Under the pieces are notes generated by a model. The model was given only the letters and a program-made list of their open reading frames with translations. It did no database searches and was not told the DNA's origin. The position numbers were made by a program, and so were the translations under genes. A stretch of 64,000 nt of DNA from assembly GCF_045063725.1 (NCBI RefSeq), contig NZ_CP173695.1; one strand, written 5' to 3'. Each line of letters opens with the position of its first letter. Positions within the stretch are counted from its first letter, which is position 1. Source of the DNA: Sellimonas catena (GTDB lineage: Bacteria > Bacillota > Clostridia > Lachnospirales > Lachnospiraceae). Below, one piece after another: positions 52,587-62,106 of this stretch.

Positions 52587-55169
52587 TTAACAGGTTGCTC
52601 CGCCTTTCAAATGTTTCTGTGCAGCCAGATTTTCCTGCTTTCTTTCAAGAAGTTCATCAGAAAGAAGCTGACTCTGTACGTTTTCAAATCCGAGACGTTC
52701 AATCGTATCGGCAAAACGCTCTCCGGTAATTCCCTGTTCACGGAAGAGAAGAATTGCCTTTTCTACAACATCCAGTACTTCTTCTTCACTTGTAAATACC
52801 CTTTCCAGAGCACGTCCGTGAGCCACTTTCTTGCCCCATCTTCCTCCGATGTAAACTCTGTATCCTTCCGTCTCCGTATTCACTGCGCCAAATGGGCATT
52901 TCCCCACACAACGTCCGCAGTGATTACACTGACTTCCATCGATCCGGATCTTTCCGTCTTCCATCCTTGCCACATGGATCGGGCAGTTGTTTTCCACCTG
53001 GCAGACTTTACAGCCGCGGCACCTGGAGAGATCCACAGCCGGAACTCTCTGCCCGATAATTCCAAGATCATTAAGATCCGGTTTCACACAGTTATTCGGA
53101 CATCCGCCTACCGCAATCTTGAACTTGTGCGGAAGCTTCACCTGATTGTAGCCGTGATAAAACCGCTCATGGATCACTTCCGACAGATGGAAGGTATCAA
53201 TCAGTCCATACTGGCAGGTCGTTCCTTTACAGGATACCACCGGACGTACCTTCGATCCGGTACCGCCCGTTTCCAGTCCTGCATCCGCCAGGAATTCCCG
53301 CAGCGGTTCGATATTCGCATATGGTACTTTCTGAATCTCAATGGTAAGCCGAGAGGTCATGGTGATTTCCCCGCTTCCGAACTTCTCTGCCGCCTCGGCA
53401 ATTACACGGCTTTCCTCCGCGGTAATCTTTCCGTTTCGTGTGATGACGCGGGCGTTAAAGCAGTCCTCGGTCCGCTTATCCTGAAGAAATCCCAGAGCCT
53501 TTACTCTCGTAATATCTTCCGGGGAAACCTTGAATTTTCCCCCTTCTACTTTGACATCATTAAAGTACTGGGCACCTTCAAGCACGACTGTGTTTGTATA
53601 TCCATATGCCTTTAACCGGTTCTGAAGGAAATAGCTTCTTTTGCCTTTCAGGCAGACAAGCAACAGCTTTTCGTCTTTGTCAAGCCCGTCAATCGGTCCG
53701 TTGACTGAGGAAAGATTCACATAAAATGCTCCTGCAATCTGCGGATTCGGGCAGACATCTACCACCTTATAGCCTTTTGCTTTTCCTTCGGCATACTCCG
53801 CCGGAGTCATGCTGACCATTTCTCCGCTGATTTTGTTTTCCAGAATATACGCTGCCTGTACAAGCGGATGGATCGCCGTGGAAAACGGCGGCGCATAGGC
53901 CAGATCCAGATTTTCCAGATCTTCCAGCCGGGCATCCATCGCAATTGCCGTTGCAGCAATATCTGTCATCTTATCTGCTGCTCCGGCCCCAAGCACCTGG
54001 ATTCCAAGAAGTTTGTGGGTTGTACGGTCTGCAATCATCTTTGTCGCAAAGGAATCTGCATCCGGATAATAATGGGCTTTATCATCTGTCACGGCAAGAA
54101 CCGTTTCTACATCATACCCTGCTTCCTTTGCCTGCACCTCGGTAAGGCCGGTTCTTCCTACATTCATTCCCGGGAGCTTTACGACGCCTGTCCCAAGTAC
54201 GCCCGGATAGTTCTTTTCTTTTCCGGCAAGAATCTGTGCCAGTGTTCTTCCTTCATAGTTTGCGGAAGATCCCATGGCTGACCACTGCGGTTTCCCGGTA
54301 ATCCGGTTCTTTACGACAACGCAGTCTCCTGCCGCGTACACGTCCGGAAGGTTCGTCCTCATCTGTCCGTCCACTACAATGGTTCCTCTGTCCATCTTAA
54401 TTCCGCTGTCCTTCAAAAATGCAGTATTCGGACGGATTCCGATTGAAACAACGACCATATCTGACTGAATCGTTCCCTGATCCGTCTGAATACCGGACGC
54501 CTTTTCTCCGCCAAGTACTGCTTTCAACGCAGTGCCTGTCTGAATCCGGATTCCCTTCTTCTGAAGATGGCGCTTCGCATAGGCCGCCATTTCCGGGTCC
54601 AGAACATTTGGCATGATCTGAGGCGCCATATCAATGACCGTCACTGCAATTCCTTTGGCATGCAGGTTTTCCGCAATTTCCAGTCCGATGAAACCGCCTC
54701 CTGCCACCACCGCACGTCTGACCTCATGCTCCTCCATATAGGACCGCATATTTTGGGCATCCTCCGGTGTCCGCATCTGAAATACCCCCGGAAGGCGGAT
54801 TCCCGGCACATCCGGGACAATGGCAGACGCTCCGACAGCAAGAATCAGGTTGTCGTAGGTATACTCCTCTTCCGTGCCGTCATCCAGATTTTTTACATGT
54901 ACGGATTTCCGTTCCGGATCAAGACCAACCGCCTCTCTCCCGGTCAGCACCTGCACACCTGTCAGACCTGCAAATTTTTCCGGTGTATTAACAATCAGCT
55001 CCTCTTCTGTTTCAATCAGTCCTCCTACATAATATGGAAGACCACAGCCTGCATAGGAGATCTCTCTGCTTTTTGTAAGCAGGGTCACCTCTGCGCTGCG
55101 GTCTTCTCTTTTCAGTTTTGCAGCAGCCTTAGTTCCGGCCGCGACACCTCCGATCACGAGTGTTTTCAT
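52587..55169 (-). CDS. CoA-disulfide reductase / rhodanese / sulfite reductase-ferredoxin fusion
   Basis: 860 residues from ATG 55169, which follows AGGAGG. Residues 1-~445 are a CoA-disulfide reductase-type flavoprotein (GGVAAGTKAAAKLKR, redox Cys in YAGCGLPYY, AAGDC). Residues about 455-540 are a rhodanese-like domain with Cys in LLVCLKGKRSY. The rest is a sulfite/nitrite reductase domain with CKGTTCQYG...GGCPNNCVKP for siroheme-Fe4S4 and two ferredoxin motifs (CRGCKVCQVENNCP, CNHCGRCVGKCP). It probably links persulfide or polysulfide sulfur to sulfide. Single gene with its own terminator. Confidence 0.93.
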   Translation of the reverse strand: MKTLVIGGVAAGTKAAAKLKREDRSAEVTLLTKSREISYAGCGLPYYVGGLIETEEELIVNTPEKFAGLTGVQVLTGREAVGLDPERKSVHVKNLDDGTEEEYTYDNLILAVGASAIVPDVPGIRLPGVFQMRTPEDAQNMRSYMEEHEVRRAVVAGGGFIGLEIAENLHAKGIAVTVIDMAPQIMPNVLDPEMAAYAKRHLQKKGIRIQTGTALKAVLGGEKASGIQTDQGTIQSDMVVVSIGIRPNTAFLKDSGIKMDRGTIVVDGQMRTNLPDVYAAGDCVVVKNRITGKPQWSAMGSSANYEGRTLAQILAGKEKNYPGVLGTGVVKLPGMNVGRTGLTEVQAKEAGYDVETVLAVTDDKAHYYPDADSFATKMIADRTTHKLLGIQVLGAGAADKMTDIAATAIAMDARLEDLENLDLAYAPPFSTAIHPLVQAAYILENKISGEMVSMTPAEYAEGKAKGYKVVDVCPNPQIAGAFYVNLSSVNGPIDGLDKDEKLLLVCLKGKRSYFLQNRLKAYGYTNTVVLEGAQYFNDVKVEGGKFKVSPEDITRVKALGFLQDKRTEDCFNARVITRNGKITAEESRVIAEAAEKFGSGEITMTSRLTIEIQKVPYANIEPLREFLADAGLETGGTGSKVRPVVSCKGTTCQYGLIDTFHLSEVIHERFYHGYNQVKLPHKFKIAVGGCPNNCVKPDLNDLGIIGQRVPAVDLSRCRGCKVCQVENNCPIHVARMEDGKIRIDGSQCNHCGRCVGKCPFGAVNTETEGYRVYIGGRWGKKVAHGRALERVFTSEEEVLDVVEKAILLFREQGITGERFADTIERLGFENVQSQLLSDELLERKQENLAAQKHLKGGATC

Positions 55170-55298
55170 TTCTTCTTTTCCTCCTGTGGATGAATCTCTT
55201 TCTTTTCCAGTGTTACATCCATTATATACCCGAATCACACTCGTGACATATTATGATTTTTAATTATATTATAAGTATTTTTTATGATCTTTCTTCTA

Positions 55299-56057
55299 TC
55301 AGACACTCAGCTTCTCATCTGCAATCCATCCGGTCAGGAAAAATGCCAGGACTGTCATTACAATATAGAAAATGTAGTCAAAGAGGCTGACTCCGCCCAT
55401 CCCGCCAAGCGGTGCCATATCAATGAGGGAATCGAAAAGTACATAGATCCTCTCAATCCCGATGTTGATCAGGAAGAATACGATCACTGCAATCACTCCT
55501 CCAAATCTTGCATTCAGCAGCACCGTTCTTGTCAGAATGATTGCGAGAAAACCTACCATCATTACATTAATCCAGGAGATCAGAAGAAGCAGGCAGACTC
55601 CGAAAAAAGCCCCCCAGTCAACATTACTGTTTGTGACTTCCTTAAAGAGCCGTCCCAAAGATCTCAAAAGATCTCCCAGAGATCCTTCACTTGCCGCTGT
55701 CACAGTGACGGTTACCACTCCTGCAGCAAAAAATGCAAGAAAGACAAATACCATCTGAAGAATTCCTGCAATCAGTTTTGCTCCAAGAATCTCGTATGTG
55801 GAATGCGGTACCATCCAGAGCATATAACTCTGCTTTGTCTTCAGGTCCCTGTTTAAAATCACCAGATTTTCAATTCCTACGTAAAAGATGCCAAACATCC
55901 CTGCGAATGTGATAATTAAAATACTGACCGCAACTATGGTTTCATTTTTGACCAAACCGCCGATTAAAAAAAGTACAATAAAAGCCAGAAGGCAGGCCAA
56001 GATCAAAATTCTAGTCAGTCTTTGCTTTCTCCATTCATACTTAATCAGATTTCCCAT
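55299..56057 (-). CDS. ABC-2 type transporter permease
   Basis: 252 residues with six hydrophobic segments, starting MGNLIKYEWRKQRLTRIL, as in ABC-2 permeases. The pair with the ATPase gene 13 bases upstream and the GntR gene makes a YtrA-BC-like unit. Substrate unknown; cell-envelope stress or peptide antibiotic export is a common role. Confidence 0.88.
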   Translation of the reverse strand: MGNLIKYEWRKQRLTRILILACLLAFIVLFLIGGLVKNETIVAVSILIITFAGMFGIFYVGIENLVILNRDLKTKQSYMLWMVPHSTYEILGAKLIAGILQMVFVFLAFFAAGVVTVTVTAASEGSLGDLLRSLGRLFKEVTNSNVDWGAFFGVCLLLLISWINVMMVGFLAIILTRTVLLNARFGGVIAVIVFFLINIGIERIYVLFDSLIDMAPLGGMGGVSLFDYIFYIVMTVLAFFLTGWIADEKLSV

Positions 56058-56070
56058 TTTCCTTCCCCCT

Positions 56071-56757
56071 TTACATCAGTTCCCTGTACAGATCAGCCGC
56101 GCTTCTTCCGGAACGCATTCGTTCTTCTTCTACGTCACATTCATAAATCACACTGCCGTCTTTCATAAAGATGGCGTGGTCGATAAAGGACTCAATCTCC
56201 TCAATCAGATGTGTAGAAATGATCACTGCATTTTTCTCGCTGACTGTTGTCAGAATGACATCAATAATCTCTTCTCTTGCCTTCAGATCGATACCATTTA
56301 GCGGTTCATCCAGCATATACAGCATCGCTTTTCTCGAAAGCGTTGCGATCACCTTCAGCTTTGCCATCATACCGGTGGAAATCTCCCGCATTTTCATTTC
56401 TTCCGAGAGACCTACTTTAGCAATCAGATCGTGGAACTTTTTCTGATCAAATTCTTCAAAAAAGTCGCTGTAGTATTTTCCTACCATGCCGATATTCATA
56501 AAATCGTAGTAAAACGGCTCTGTTGACATGTAGGCAACCTGATTCTTCGCCCGGTAATTCCATGGAGCCCCGTCAAAAACAACTTCCCCCTGTGTCGGCT
56601 TGATAAATCCTGTCATCATCTTCATCCAGGTTGTTTTCCCGCTTCCATTCGGTCCAAGAAGCCCGTAAATTGATCCACTTCGTATCTTCAGCGAAACATC
56701 CTTTACCGCTTTCTTTCCCATAAATGCCTTGGTCAGTCTTCTGCTTTCTGCAATCAT
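56071..56757 (-). CDS. ABC transporter ATPase
   Basis: 228 residues with Walker A GPNGSGKTTW, signature REISTGMMAKLKV (degenerate SGG), Walker B MLYMLDEPLNGID and the His switch STHL. The signature variant STGMMAK is typical of YtrB-like ATPases. It starts 4 bases inside the GntR regulator gene and drives the permease downstream. Confidence 0.93.
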   Translation of the reverse strand: MIAESRRLTKAFMGKKAVKDVSLKIRSGSIYGLLGPNGSGKTTWMKMMTGFIKPTQGEVVFDGAPWNYRAKNQVAYMSTEPFYYDFMNIGMVGKYYSDFFEEFDQKKFHDLIAKVGLSEEMKMREISTGMMAKLKVIATLSRKAMLYMLDEPLNGIDLKAREEIIDVILTTVSEKNAVIISTHLIEEIESFIDHAIFMKDGSVIYECDVEEERMRSGRSAADLYRELM

Positions 56758-57119
56758 AACTCTTCCTCCTCATCAAATGCTTCTATCCGGGTAATGATTT
56801 CGTTTTTACTAAATCCAAGATCCAGCATTTCTTTTATAAATCCACTTAATAGTGCCTCTGCCATCTCTTTCCTTAACTCTTCCTGCATCTTTTCGTCCTC
56901 CGTAATGAAAGTTCCAAGTCCCCGCTTTGTATAACAATATCCTTCCGCTTCCATCTCTTTATAGATTCTTGCTGCCGTATTCGGATTCACCTTATAAAGA
57001 ACGGCAAGCTCTCTGTTGGACGGAAGCTTTTCTCCGGGAAGCAGCTGTCTGCGGACGATCCGCTTTTTAATATCTCTGATAACCTGCATGTAGATCGGTG
57101 CTTCAACACGATATTCCAT
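56754..57119 (-). CDS. GntR family (YtrA-type) regulator
   Basis: 121 residues. The N-terminal winged helix (PIYMQVIRDIKKRIVRRQLLPGEKLPSNRELAVLYKVNPNTAARIYKEMEAEGYCYTKRGLGTFI) is typical of GntR. The short C-terminal part marks the YtrA subfamily. It probably represses its own operon by binding the palindrome over the promoter at 57141. It overlaps the ATPase gene by 4 bases. Confidence 0.94.
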   Translation of the reverse strand: MEYRVEAPIYMQVIRDIKKRIVRRQLLPGEKLPSNRELAVLYKVNPNTAARIYKEMEAEGYCYTKRGLGTFITEDEKMQEELRKEMAEALLSGFIKEMLDLGFSKNEIITRIEAFDEEEEL

Positions 57120-57140
57120 TTTTGTCCTCCTTTCTGTATC

Positions 57141-57183
57141 AGTGAACTAGTTAAATAGTACACTAGGATATTATGTTTGTCAA
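57141..57183 (-). promoter_or_regulatory. Promoter with overlapping operator of the GntR-ABC operon
   Basis: On the minus strand TTGACA (57183-57178), 17-base spacer and TACTAT (57160-57155) form the promoter. AGTGTACTA and TAGTTCACT (57164-57141), matching with one mismatch, cover the -10 and start site, fitting GntR repression. Confidence 0.82.
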
Positions 57184-57232
57184 TCTGCTTCGACCAATCT
57201 TTCGTTTTTCTTAATAATCTTCATAAATGCGC

Positions 57233-57285
57233 AAAAAAGCTCCGGTCTGAATGTCCTGTGTATCGGACAGTTCAATACCGAAGCT
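57233..57285 (-). terminator. Terminator after MATE gene
   Basis: AGCTTCGGT and ACCGGAGCT pair (one wobble) around an inner TGTCC/GGACA hairpin, then six Ts follow on the minus strand. Confidence 0.75.
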
Positions 57286-57294
57286 CTCTTTGTC

Positions 57295-58638
57295 TTAAAA
57301 GGCATACAGCCAGTTTGCCTTTTTATAGTAGATAAAAAATGCGACAGAACTCAAAGTCCATGTCAGCGGATAGATCCAGTAAACTACCGCAATGGACGGA
57401 ATCAAAATCGACACGCCTGTCAGCACCGCCACACGGATCACGCACCAGAAAATCATCATGACAATCATAGGTATAACGGATTTGCCGGCTCCTCTCAGTA
57501 CCGCCGCTATAGAGTGCGAATACGCCAGCAGGAAGTAGAACAGCGCAGATGTCCGTGCCCGCTCGGTTCCAAATACAATCACCTCCGGTGTCCGGTCAAA
57601 TGCCCCAACAAAAACAGGGGCAGCAAGAAAGATCACGATTCCTACTATTTCCGCAAGGATCATGGCACAGGCAATACCGAATCTTGCACCCTTTTTCGTG
57701 CGCTCATAATTCTTCGCTCCCAGATTCTGACTGACAAATGTGGTAAGTGCCATTGTGAAGCTGGTGATCGGCAGGAATCCGAACCCCTCGATTTTGGAGT
57801 ATGCTCCGCATCCTGCCATGGCCATTTCGCCAAAGGAATTAATATTGGACTGTACTACAACATTTGCAATGGCGATGATGGAATTCTGAAATCCGGATGG
57901 AAGACCGAACTGAATCACCTGTTTAAAGATATCCCATTCAAACCGGATTTTCCGCAGGTTCAGCCGGTATTCCGCTTTGGACCGCATCAACTGGATCATA
58001 CAGAGTACAGCGCTGACCACCTGAGAAATATCGGTAGCAAAGGCAGCTCCGCCCACTCCCATATCAAATACCGTAATAAACACAATATCCAGAACTACAT
58101 TAATTATGGATGACAGAATCAGATAATACAATGGATGTTTGCTGTCTCCCACTGCCTGCAGGATTCCTACGAACATATTGTACATGACAAATCCCGCGGA
58201 TCCCATAAAGTAGACCCGGAAATATTCCGTTGACTCCGGCATGACATTAGCCGGCGTCTGCATCCAGACAAGAATCTGAGGGGCAAAGAATACTCCGACA
58301 ATCGTCAGGACAATACTCGCCGCGATTCCGAAAGCTACCGTTGTATGTACTGCCTTCTCCACGTTCTCCTGGTCTCTTGCCCCAAAATATCGCGCAATCA
58401 CAACTCCTGCTCCAAGTGCGATTCCATTGAAAAATCCGATCATCAGATAGATCAGATTTCCTGACGAGCTGACCGCAGCCAGCGCATTGCTTCCAAGAAA
58501 ATTACCGACTATCAGCGAATCCGCTGTATTATACATCTGTTGAAACAGATTGCCCAGAAAAATGGGCACTGCAAAAAAAGTAATCTTCTTCCAAATTAAT
58601 CCCTCAGTCATTAGTGTAGCGGAATCACTCTCTCTCAT
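57295..58638 (-). CDS. MATE family efflux transporter
   Basis: 447 residues from ATG 58638. It has about twelve membrane segments and the MATE blocks NLFQQMYNTADSLIVGNFLGSNALAAVSSSGNLIYLM and FGLPSGFQNSIIAIANVVVQ. It is a second MATE pump, related to the one at 43094 but not adjacent. It lies 5 bases after the unknown membrane gene and shares its transcript. Substrate unknown. Confidence 0.93.
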   Translation of the reverse strand: MRESDSATLMTEGLIWKKITFFAVPIFLGNLFQQMYNTADSLIVGNFLGSNALAAVSSSGNLIYLMIGFFNGIALGAGVVIARYFGARDQENVEKAVHTTVAFGIAASIVLTIVGVFFAPQILVWMQTPANVMPESTEYFRVYFMGSAGFVMYNMFVGILQAVGDSKHPLYYLILSSIINVVLDIVFITVFDMGVGGAAFATDISQVVSAVLCMIQLMRSKAEYRLNLRKIRFEWDIFKQVIQFGLPSGFQNSIIAIANVVVQSNINSFGEMAMAGCGAYSKIEGFGFLPITSFTMALTTFVSQNLGAKNYERTKKGARFGIACAMILAEIVGIVIFLAAPVFVGAFDRTPEVIVFGTERARTSALFYFLLAYSHSIAAVLRGAGKSVIPMIVMMIFWCVIRVAVLTGVSILIPSIAVVYWIYPLTWTLSSVAFFIYYKKANWLYAF

Positions 58639-58642
58639 ACCA

Positions 58643-59680
58643 TCATTCCCCTTTCTCTTTCCATATTCTTTCGTATGCCTGATACTTCTCTTCCATCTCC
58701 GCACGTCTTGCTTTCGGCATATGAGGAATCGCCTCTTTCAGCTTTCCAAGCGTCTCCTTCAGAGCACCCCAGTCCTCTTTTGCCTTCAGCGCTTCTGCCT
58801 CCCAGACAAGATAATACGCCTCTTCCTCCGGCCGTTTCTTCATGCACGCAAGCAGTTCCAGTGCCTTATCATATTCCGAACTCTGGCAGAGTGCAATCGG
58901 AAGATAGATCTGCAGTGTCGGAATCATACTTTCCCACCGTCTTTGGGCCCTGCTATAGTAGCACAGGAAAAAGGTAATCATCTCCTGGCTCTGCTGCCTT
59001 TCCACAAATTCTGACAGAATTCTTGCCGTGTGGATACTGTCTCTTCCGCAAAGCCACGCAAATCCCACTGCAATGACCAGCCCAAGGGCCCAGATCTGCC
59101 AGTCCCCTCTAAGATTCGCCGCCAGGCCTGCAATCAGTCCCACGGCCAGAAGTCCAATACACCATCTGAGCTCCCAGATCTGCATTTTCACCAGAAGAGT
59201 CTTCTGCACCTGCTCATCAATCCGGGGGGCTTCTGTAAGCTGAGTCTGATCGCGGCATTCCGGGAACAGCCCCATCAGTGTCTTTTTCATCTTTTCTTCC
59301 TGCAACTGTCTGCTTTTTCTGCTGAACAGGCTCTGCCAGATAAAAACCAGAGCCGCACACAGTACAATTCCGGCAGTCCTCAGCTGAAAACCCAACGGCT
59401 GATACCGGAATACATAAAGGGCCGCCCCTGTGGAGACAAGTGCAGCACTCCCTTCCGCAAGAGCCATCTTCCAGGTTTGGTATTCTTTCTGTCCTTCTTC
59501 TCCAAAGCTTCTCACAAATGCAGTCAGGAAAAACAGTGCGGCACATCCTCCTGCAAAAGCGGAGTAAAGGCCTTCCCGTCTTGCCCCATACTGAAAAAAC
59601 AGGATTCCTCCTTCAAATAAAAGCATTCCCGCAAGAAACAGCGAAAGAATGCAAAGTAATCTCCAAATTTTCTTCGTCAT
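58643..59680 (-). CDS. Multi-pass membrane protein with a TPR-like tail, unknown
   Basis: 345 residues. Two pairs of hydrophobic segments lie at the start (about 7-25, 34-52, 72-88, 100-115) and another pair near 178-212. The C-terminal ~90 residues (EYDKALELLACMKKRPEEEAYYLVWEAEALKAKEDWGALKE) are helical and TPR-like. No known function. It follows the BNR protein by 9 bases, so the two may work together at the membrane. Confidence 0.72.
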   Translation of the reverse strand: MTKKIWRLLCILSLFLAGMLLFEGGILFFQYGARREGLYSAFAGGCAALFFLTAFVRSFGEEGQKEYQTWKMALAEGSAALVSTGAALYVFRYQPLGFQLRTAGIVLCAALVFIWQSLFSRKSRQLQEEKMKKTLMGLFPECRDQTQLTEAPRIDEQVQKTLLVKMQIWELRWCIGLLAVGLIAGLAANLRGDWQIWALGLVIAVGFAWLCGRDSIHTARILSEFVERQQSQEMITFFLCYYSRAQRRWESMIPTLQIYLPIALCQSSEYDKALELLACMKKRPEEEAYYLVWEAEALKAKEDWGALKETLGKLKEAIPHMPKARRAEMEEKYQAYERIWKEKGE

Positions 59681-59689
59681 CTTGTCCTC

Positions 59690-60985
59690 CTATCCTGCTT
59701 CCTGCAAAGAATCTGTGATTTCTTTTTCAAATGTAAACTGTTCTCCATCCTCGGACCGGAACAATGCTTTGATCAGATTTCCCTGATCCGTATAATCTCC
59801 ATCGTCCCCCTGCCCAACGACCATATAATAAACACCGTTTTCCAGATAGAACTGCTCCACCTGGTCAAATGGATTGTATCCCATCTTTTCGATAACCGCA
59901 TCCGCCTGAGGAAGCGTGATTTCCTGCCAGGTCTGTCCCTGATCGACAGTCCGGTAAAATACACTCTGCTCCTGTCCGGATGCATAATATCCTGTCTGAG
60001 CATCGACCCAGAACGCGGCACTTACATTGGGCATCATGCTCTCGCCAGTGGAAATCTGTCTCCATGTTTTCATATCGTCCGTCATCCAGATCCCATAATA
60101 ATCCGTTCCGAGCGACCGGTCCATAGCAAAAACCGCCACACAGCCATCTCCGATTCTTGACAGGTACGTACCCGCTTTATATCCCAGATCTGTGATCCTG
60201 CTCTCCTGCCAGACTGCTCCCTGATCGGTACTGTAAATCATAACAGTCCCCTCACTGTCAAATCCGAGAAATGCGGTAAACTCCGGAGATATCAGATAAC
60301 TTCCATCCTCCAGGTTTTCATCATACAGGCCGTTTGTCTCCCGGCAGACTCTTTCATAGCCATCCGGTACCTCTGCAAAGGTCTCTCCGCCGTCATAGGT
60401 AACATAAAGCACTCCGTCATCAATATAATAGGTCTCTTCTCTGTCTGTCCGCATCGCATAATGCTGGGTTTGAGGTGTCCGGATCTCCTCCTGAAATTCC
60501 GGAGACTGAATCTGATAATCCACCGGACGCATTTTTTCCGTAATCTTATAGATTCCGTTTTCCTCCTCCAGTCTTACTACCATCTGTCCCCGGTAAAGAT
60601 ATCTTGAATCAATACCGGACAGGGCATGGTCCGCTCCCTGACCGCCCAGATACACCAGTTCCAGATTCTGAATAATTTCACTGTTCACAGCGGCCGGTAC
60701 CATGGTGTAATCCAGCTGCACATAACCATTGCCGTCCAGCACTTCCACCTGATTCAGAACGGCATCGTAAATCCGGTATTCGTACGGCACATTCATTCCC
60801 TGAAGCGCATCTGTATAATCTGAAAACAATTCCCGGCATGCTTCATCCTCGGATTTTCCCACACCGGCAATTTCCGAACCAATAATCTCAGGTATCTCAA
60901 ACTGATTCCAGCGAAATTGCGTCCAGGCTCCACAAAGGAGCACCGCTCCTGCAAGGCAGAGAATCCCCGCAGCCAATCGTTTCAT
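59690..60985 (-). CDS. Membrane-anchored BNR/Asp-box propeller protein
   Basis: 431 residues. An N-terminal hydrophobic segment (about 4-22) should anchor or export it. At least three Asp-box repeats are visible: VTYDGGETFAEV, YSTDQGAVWQES and RTVDQGQTWQEI, the S-x-D-x-G-x-x-W pattern of sialidase-like propellers. It lacks the RIP and Asp/Glu catalytic residues I would expect of a sialidase, so binding or sensing is more likely. First gene of the operon with the membrane protein and MATE pump. Confidence 0.82.
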   Translation of the reverse strand: MKRLAAGILCLAGAVLLCGAWTQFRWNQFEIPEIIGSEIAGVGKSEDEACRELFSDYTDALQGMNVPYEYRIYDAVLNQVEVLDGNGYVQLDYTMVPAAVNSEIIQNLELVYLGGQGADHALSGIDSRYLYRGQMVVRLEEENGIYKITEKMRPVDYQIQSPEFQEEIRTPQTQHYAMRTDREETYYIDDGVLYVTYDGGETFAEVPDGYERVCRETNGLYDENLEDGSYLISPEFTAFLGFDSEGTVMIYSTDQGAVWQESRITDLGYKAGTYLSRIGDGCVAVFAMDRSLGTDYYGIWMTDDMKTWRQISTGESMMPNVSAAFWVDAQTGYYASGQEQSVFYRTVDQGQTWQEITLPQADAVIEKMGYNPFDQVEQFYLENGVYYMVVGQGDDGDYTDQGNLIKALFRSEDGEQFTFEKEITDSLQEAG

Positions 60986-61090
60986 CCTTCATCTCCTTTT
61001 TACTTTAAGTCGCTGTCACTTTAAGTCACTGTCTTGGAACATTATATCACCTTTTGTTGTGTTATAAAAGCGGTCAATTTTCTTCGATAC

Positions 61091-61135
61091 AAAAAAAGCC
61101 CTTGAAAATCCCGCAAAACGGGTATCTTCAAGGGC
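61091..61135 (-). terminator. Rho-independent terminator of rpsB-tsf
   Basis: GCCCTTGAA and TTCAAGGGC pair, with a further ACCCG/CGGGA-type inner stem, then seven Ts follow on the minus strand. Confidence 0.9.
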
Positions 61136-61152
61136 CCTAATACTTTTAAAAA

Positions 61153-62073
61153 TTACATACCAGCCTGAGCTGCTACTTCTGCTGCAAAGTCGTCAACTTT
61201 CTTTTCGATTCCTTCGCCTGTTTCAAAACGAACGAATTTCTTAACAGTAACTTCTGCGTTGTTCTCTTTTGCAACTTTTTCTACATATTTTCCAACTGTC
61301 AGGTCACTGTCCTGAACGTATACCTGATCTAACAGACAGAACTCTTTGAGCTCTTTGTTGAGACGTCCGATGATCATCTTTTCGATAATGTTGTCCGGCT
61401 TGTTCGGATTTTCTTTCTTAGCCTGAGCAAGAAGGATTTCTTTTTCGTGATCCATGAATTCCTGAGAAACTTCATCACGGGATACATACTTCGGAGACAT
61501 AGCTGCTACCTGCATTGCTACGTTCTTTAAGCATGCTTTGATTTCATCGTTTACAACGTTTGTATCAGCTTCTACAAGAACACCGATTCTTCCGCCGCCG
61601 TGAATGTATGCAACAACGCATCCTTCAGATGTGATTTTCTCAAATCTTCTGATGTTCAGTTTTTCTCCGATCACAGAGATCTTTTCTGTCAGAGCATCCT
61701 GAACTGTCTTGGACGGATCTGCGTTCCATGCCTCAGCCATGAATGCGTCCATATCAGCTGCATCTGTATTCAGAGCCTGATTTACTACAGCATCAACAAA
61801 TCCCTGGAACTCTGCGTTCTTTGCAACGAAGTCTGTTTCAGAGTTTACTTCTACGATTGCTGCTACCTTGTCATCTTTTACAGCTGCTTTAACAAGACCT
61901 TCTGCTGCAATTCTTCCAGCTTTCTTTTCAGCCTTTGCCTGACCATTTTTTCTTAAATATTCAACGGCTGCGTCCATATCGCCGTTTGTTTCACTAAGAG
62001 CTTTTTTACAGTCCATCATTCCTGCGCCTGTCATTTCTCTTAATTCTTTTACCATGCTTGCTGTAACTGCCAT
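61153..62073 (-). CDS. tsf: Translation elongation factor Ts
   Basis: 306 residues. VKELREMTGAGMMDCKKAL is the conserved N-terminal UBA region, VNSETDFVAKN the core, and HIGG-like YIHGGGRIGVLVE marks the EF-Tu contact domain. It recycles EF-Tu-GDP to EF-Tu-GTP. It lies 33 bases after rpsB, as almost always in bacteria, and ends at a strong terminator. Confidence 0.98.
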   Translation of the reverse strand: MAVTASMVKELREMTGAGMMDCKKALSETNGDMDAAVEYLRKNGQAKAEKKAGRIAAEGLVKAAVKDDKVAAIVEVNSETDFVAKNAEFQGFVDAVVNQALNTDAADMDAFMAEAWNADPSKTVQDALTEKISVIGEKLNIRRFEKITSEGCVVAYIHGGGRIGVLVEADTNVVNDEIKACLKNVAMQVAAMSPKYVSRDEVSQEFMDHEKEILLAQAKKENPNKPDNIIEKMIIGRLNKELKEFCLLDQVYVQDSDLTVGKYVEKVAKENNAEVTVKKFVRFETGEGIEKKVDDFAAEVAAQAGM

Positions 62074-62106
62074 TTTGCTTTCCTCCTGAATCTTAGTCGA
62101 AATGGA

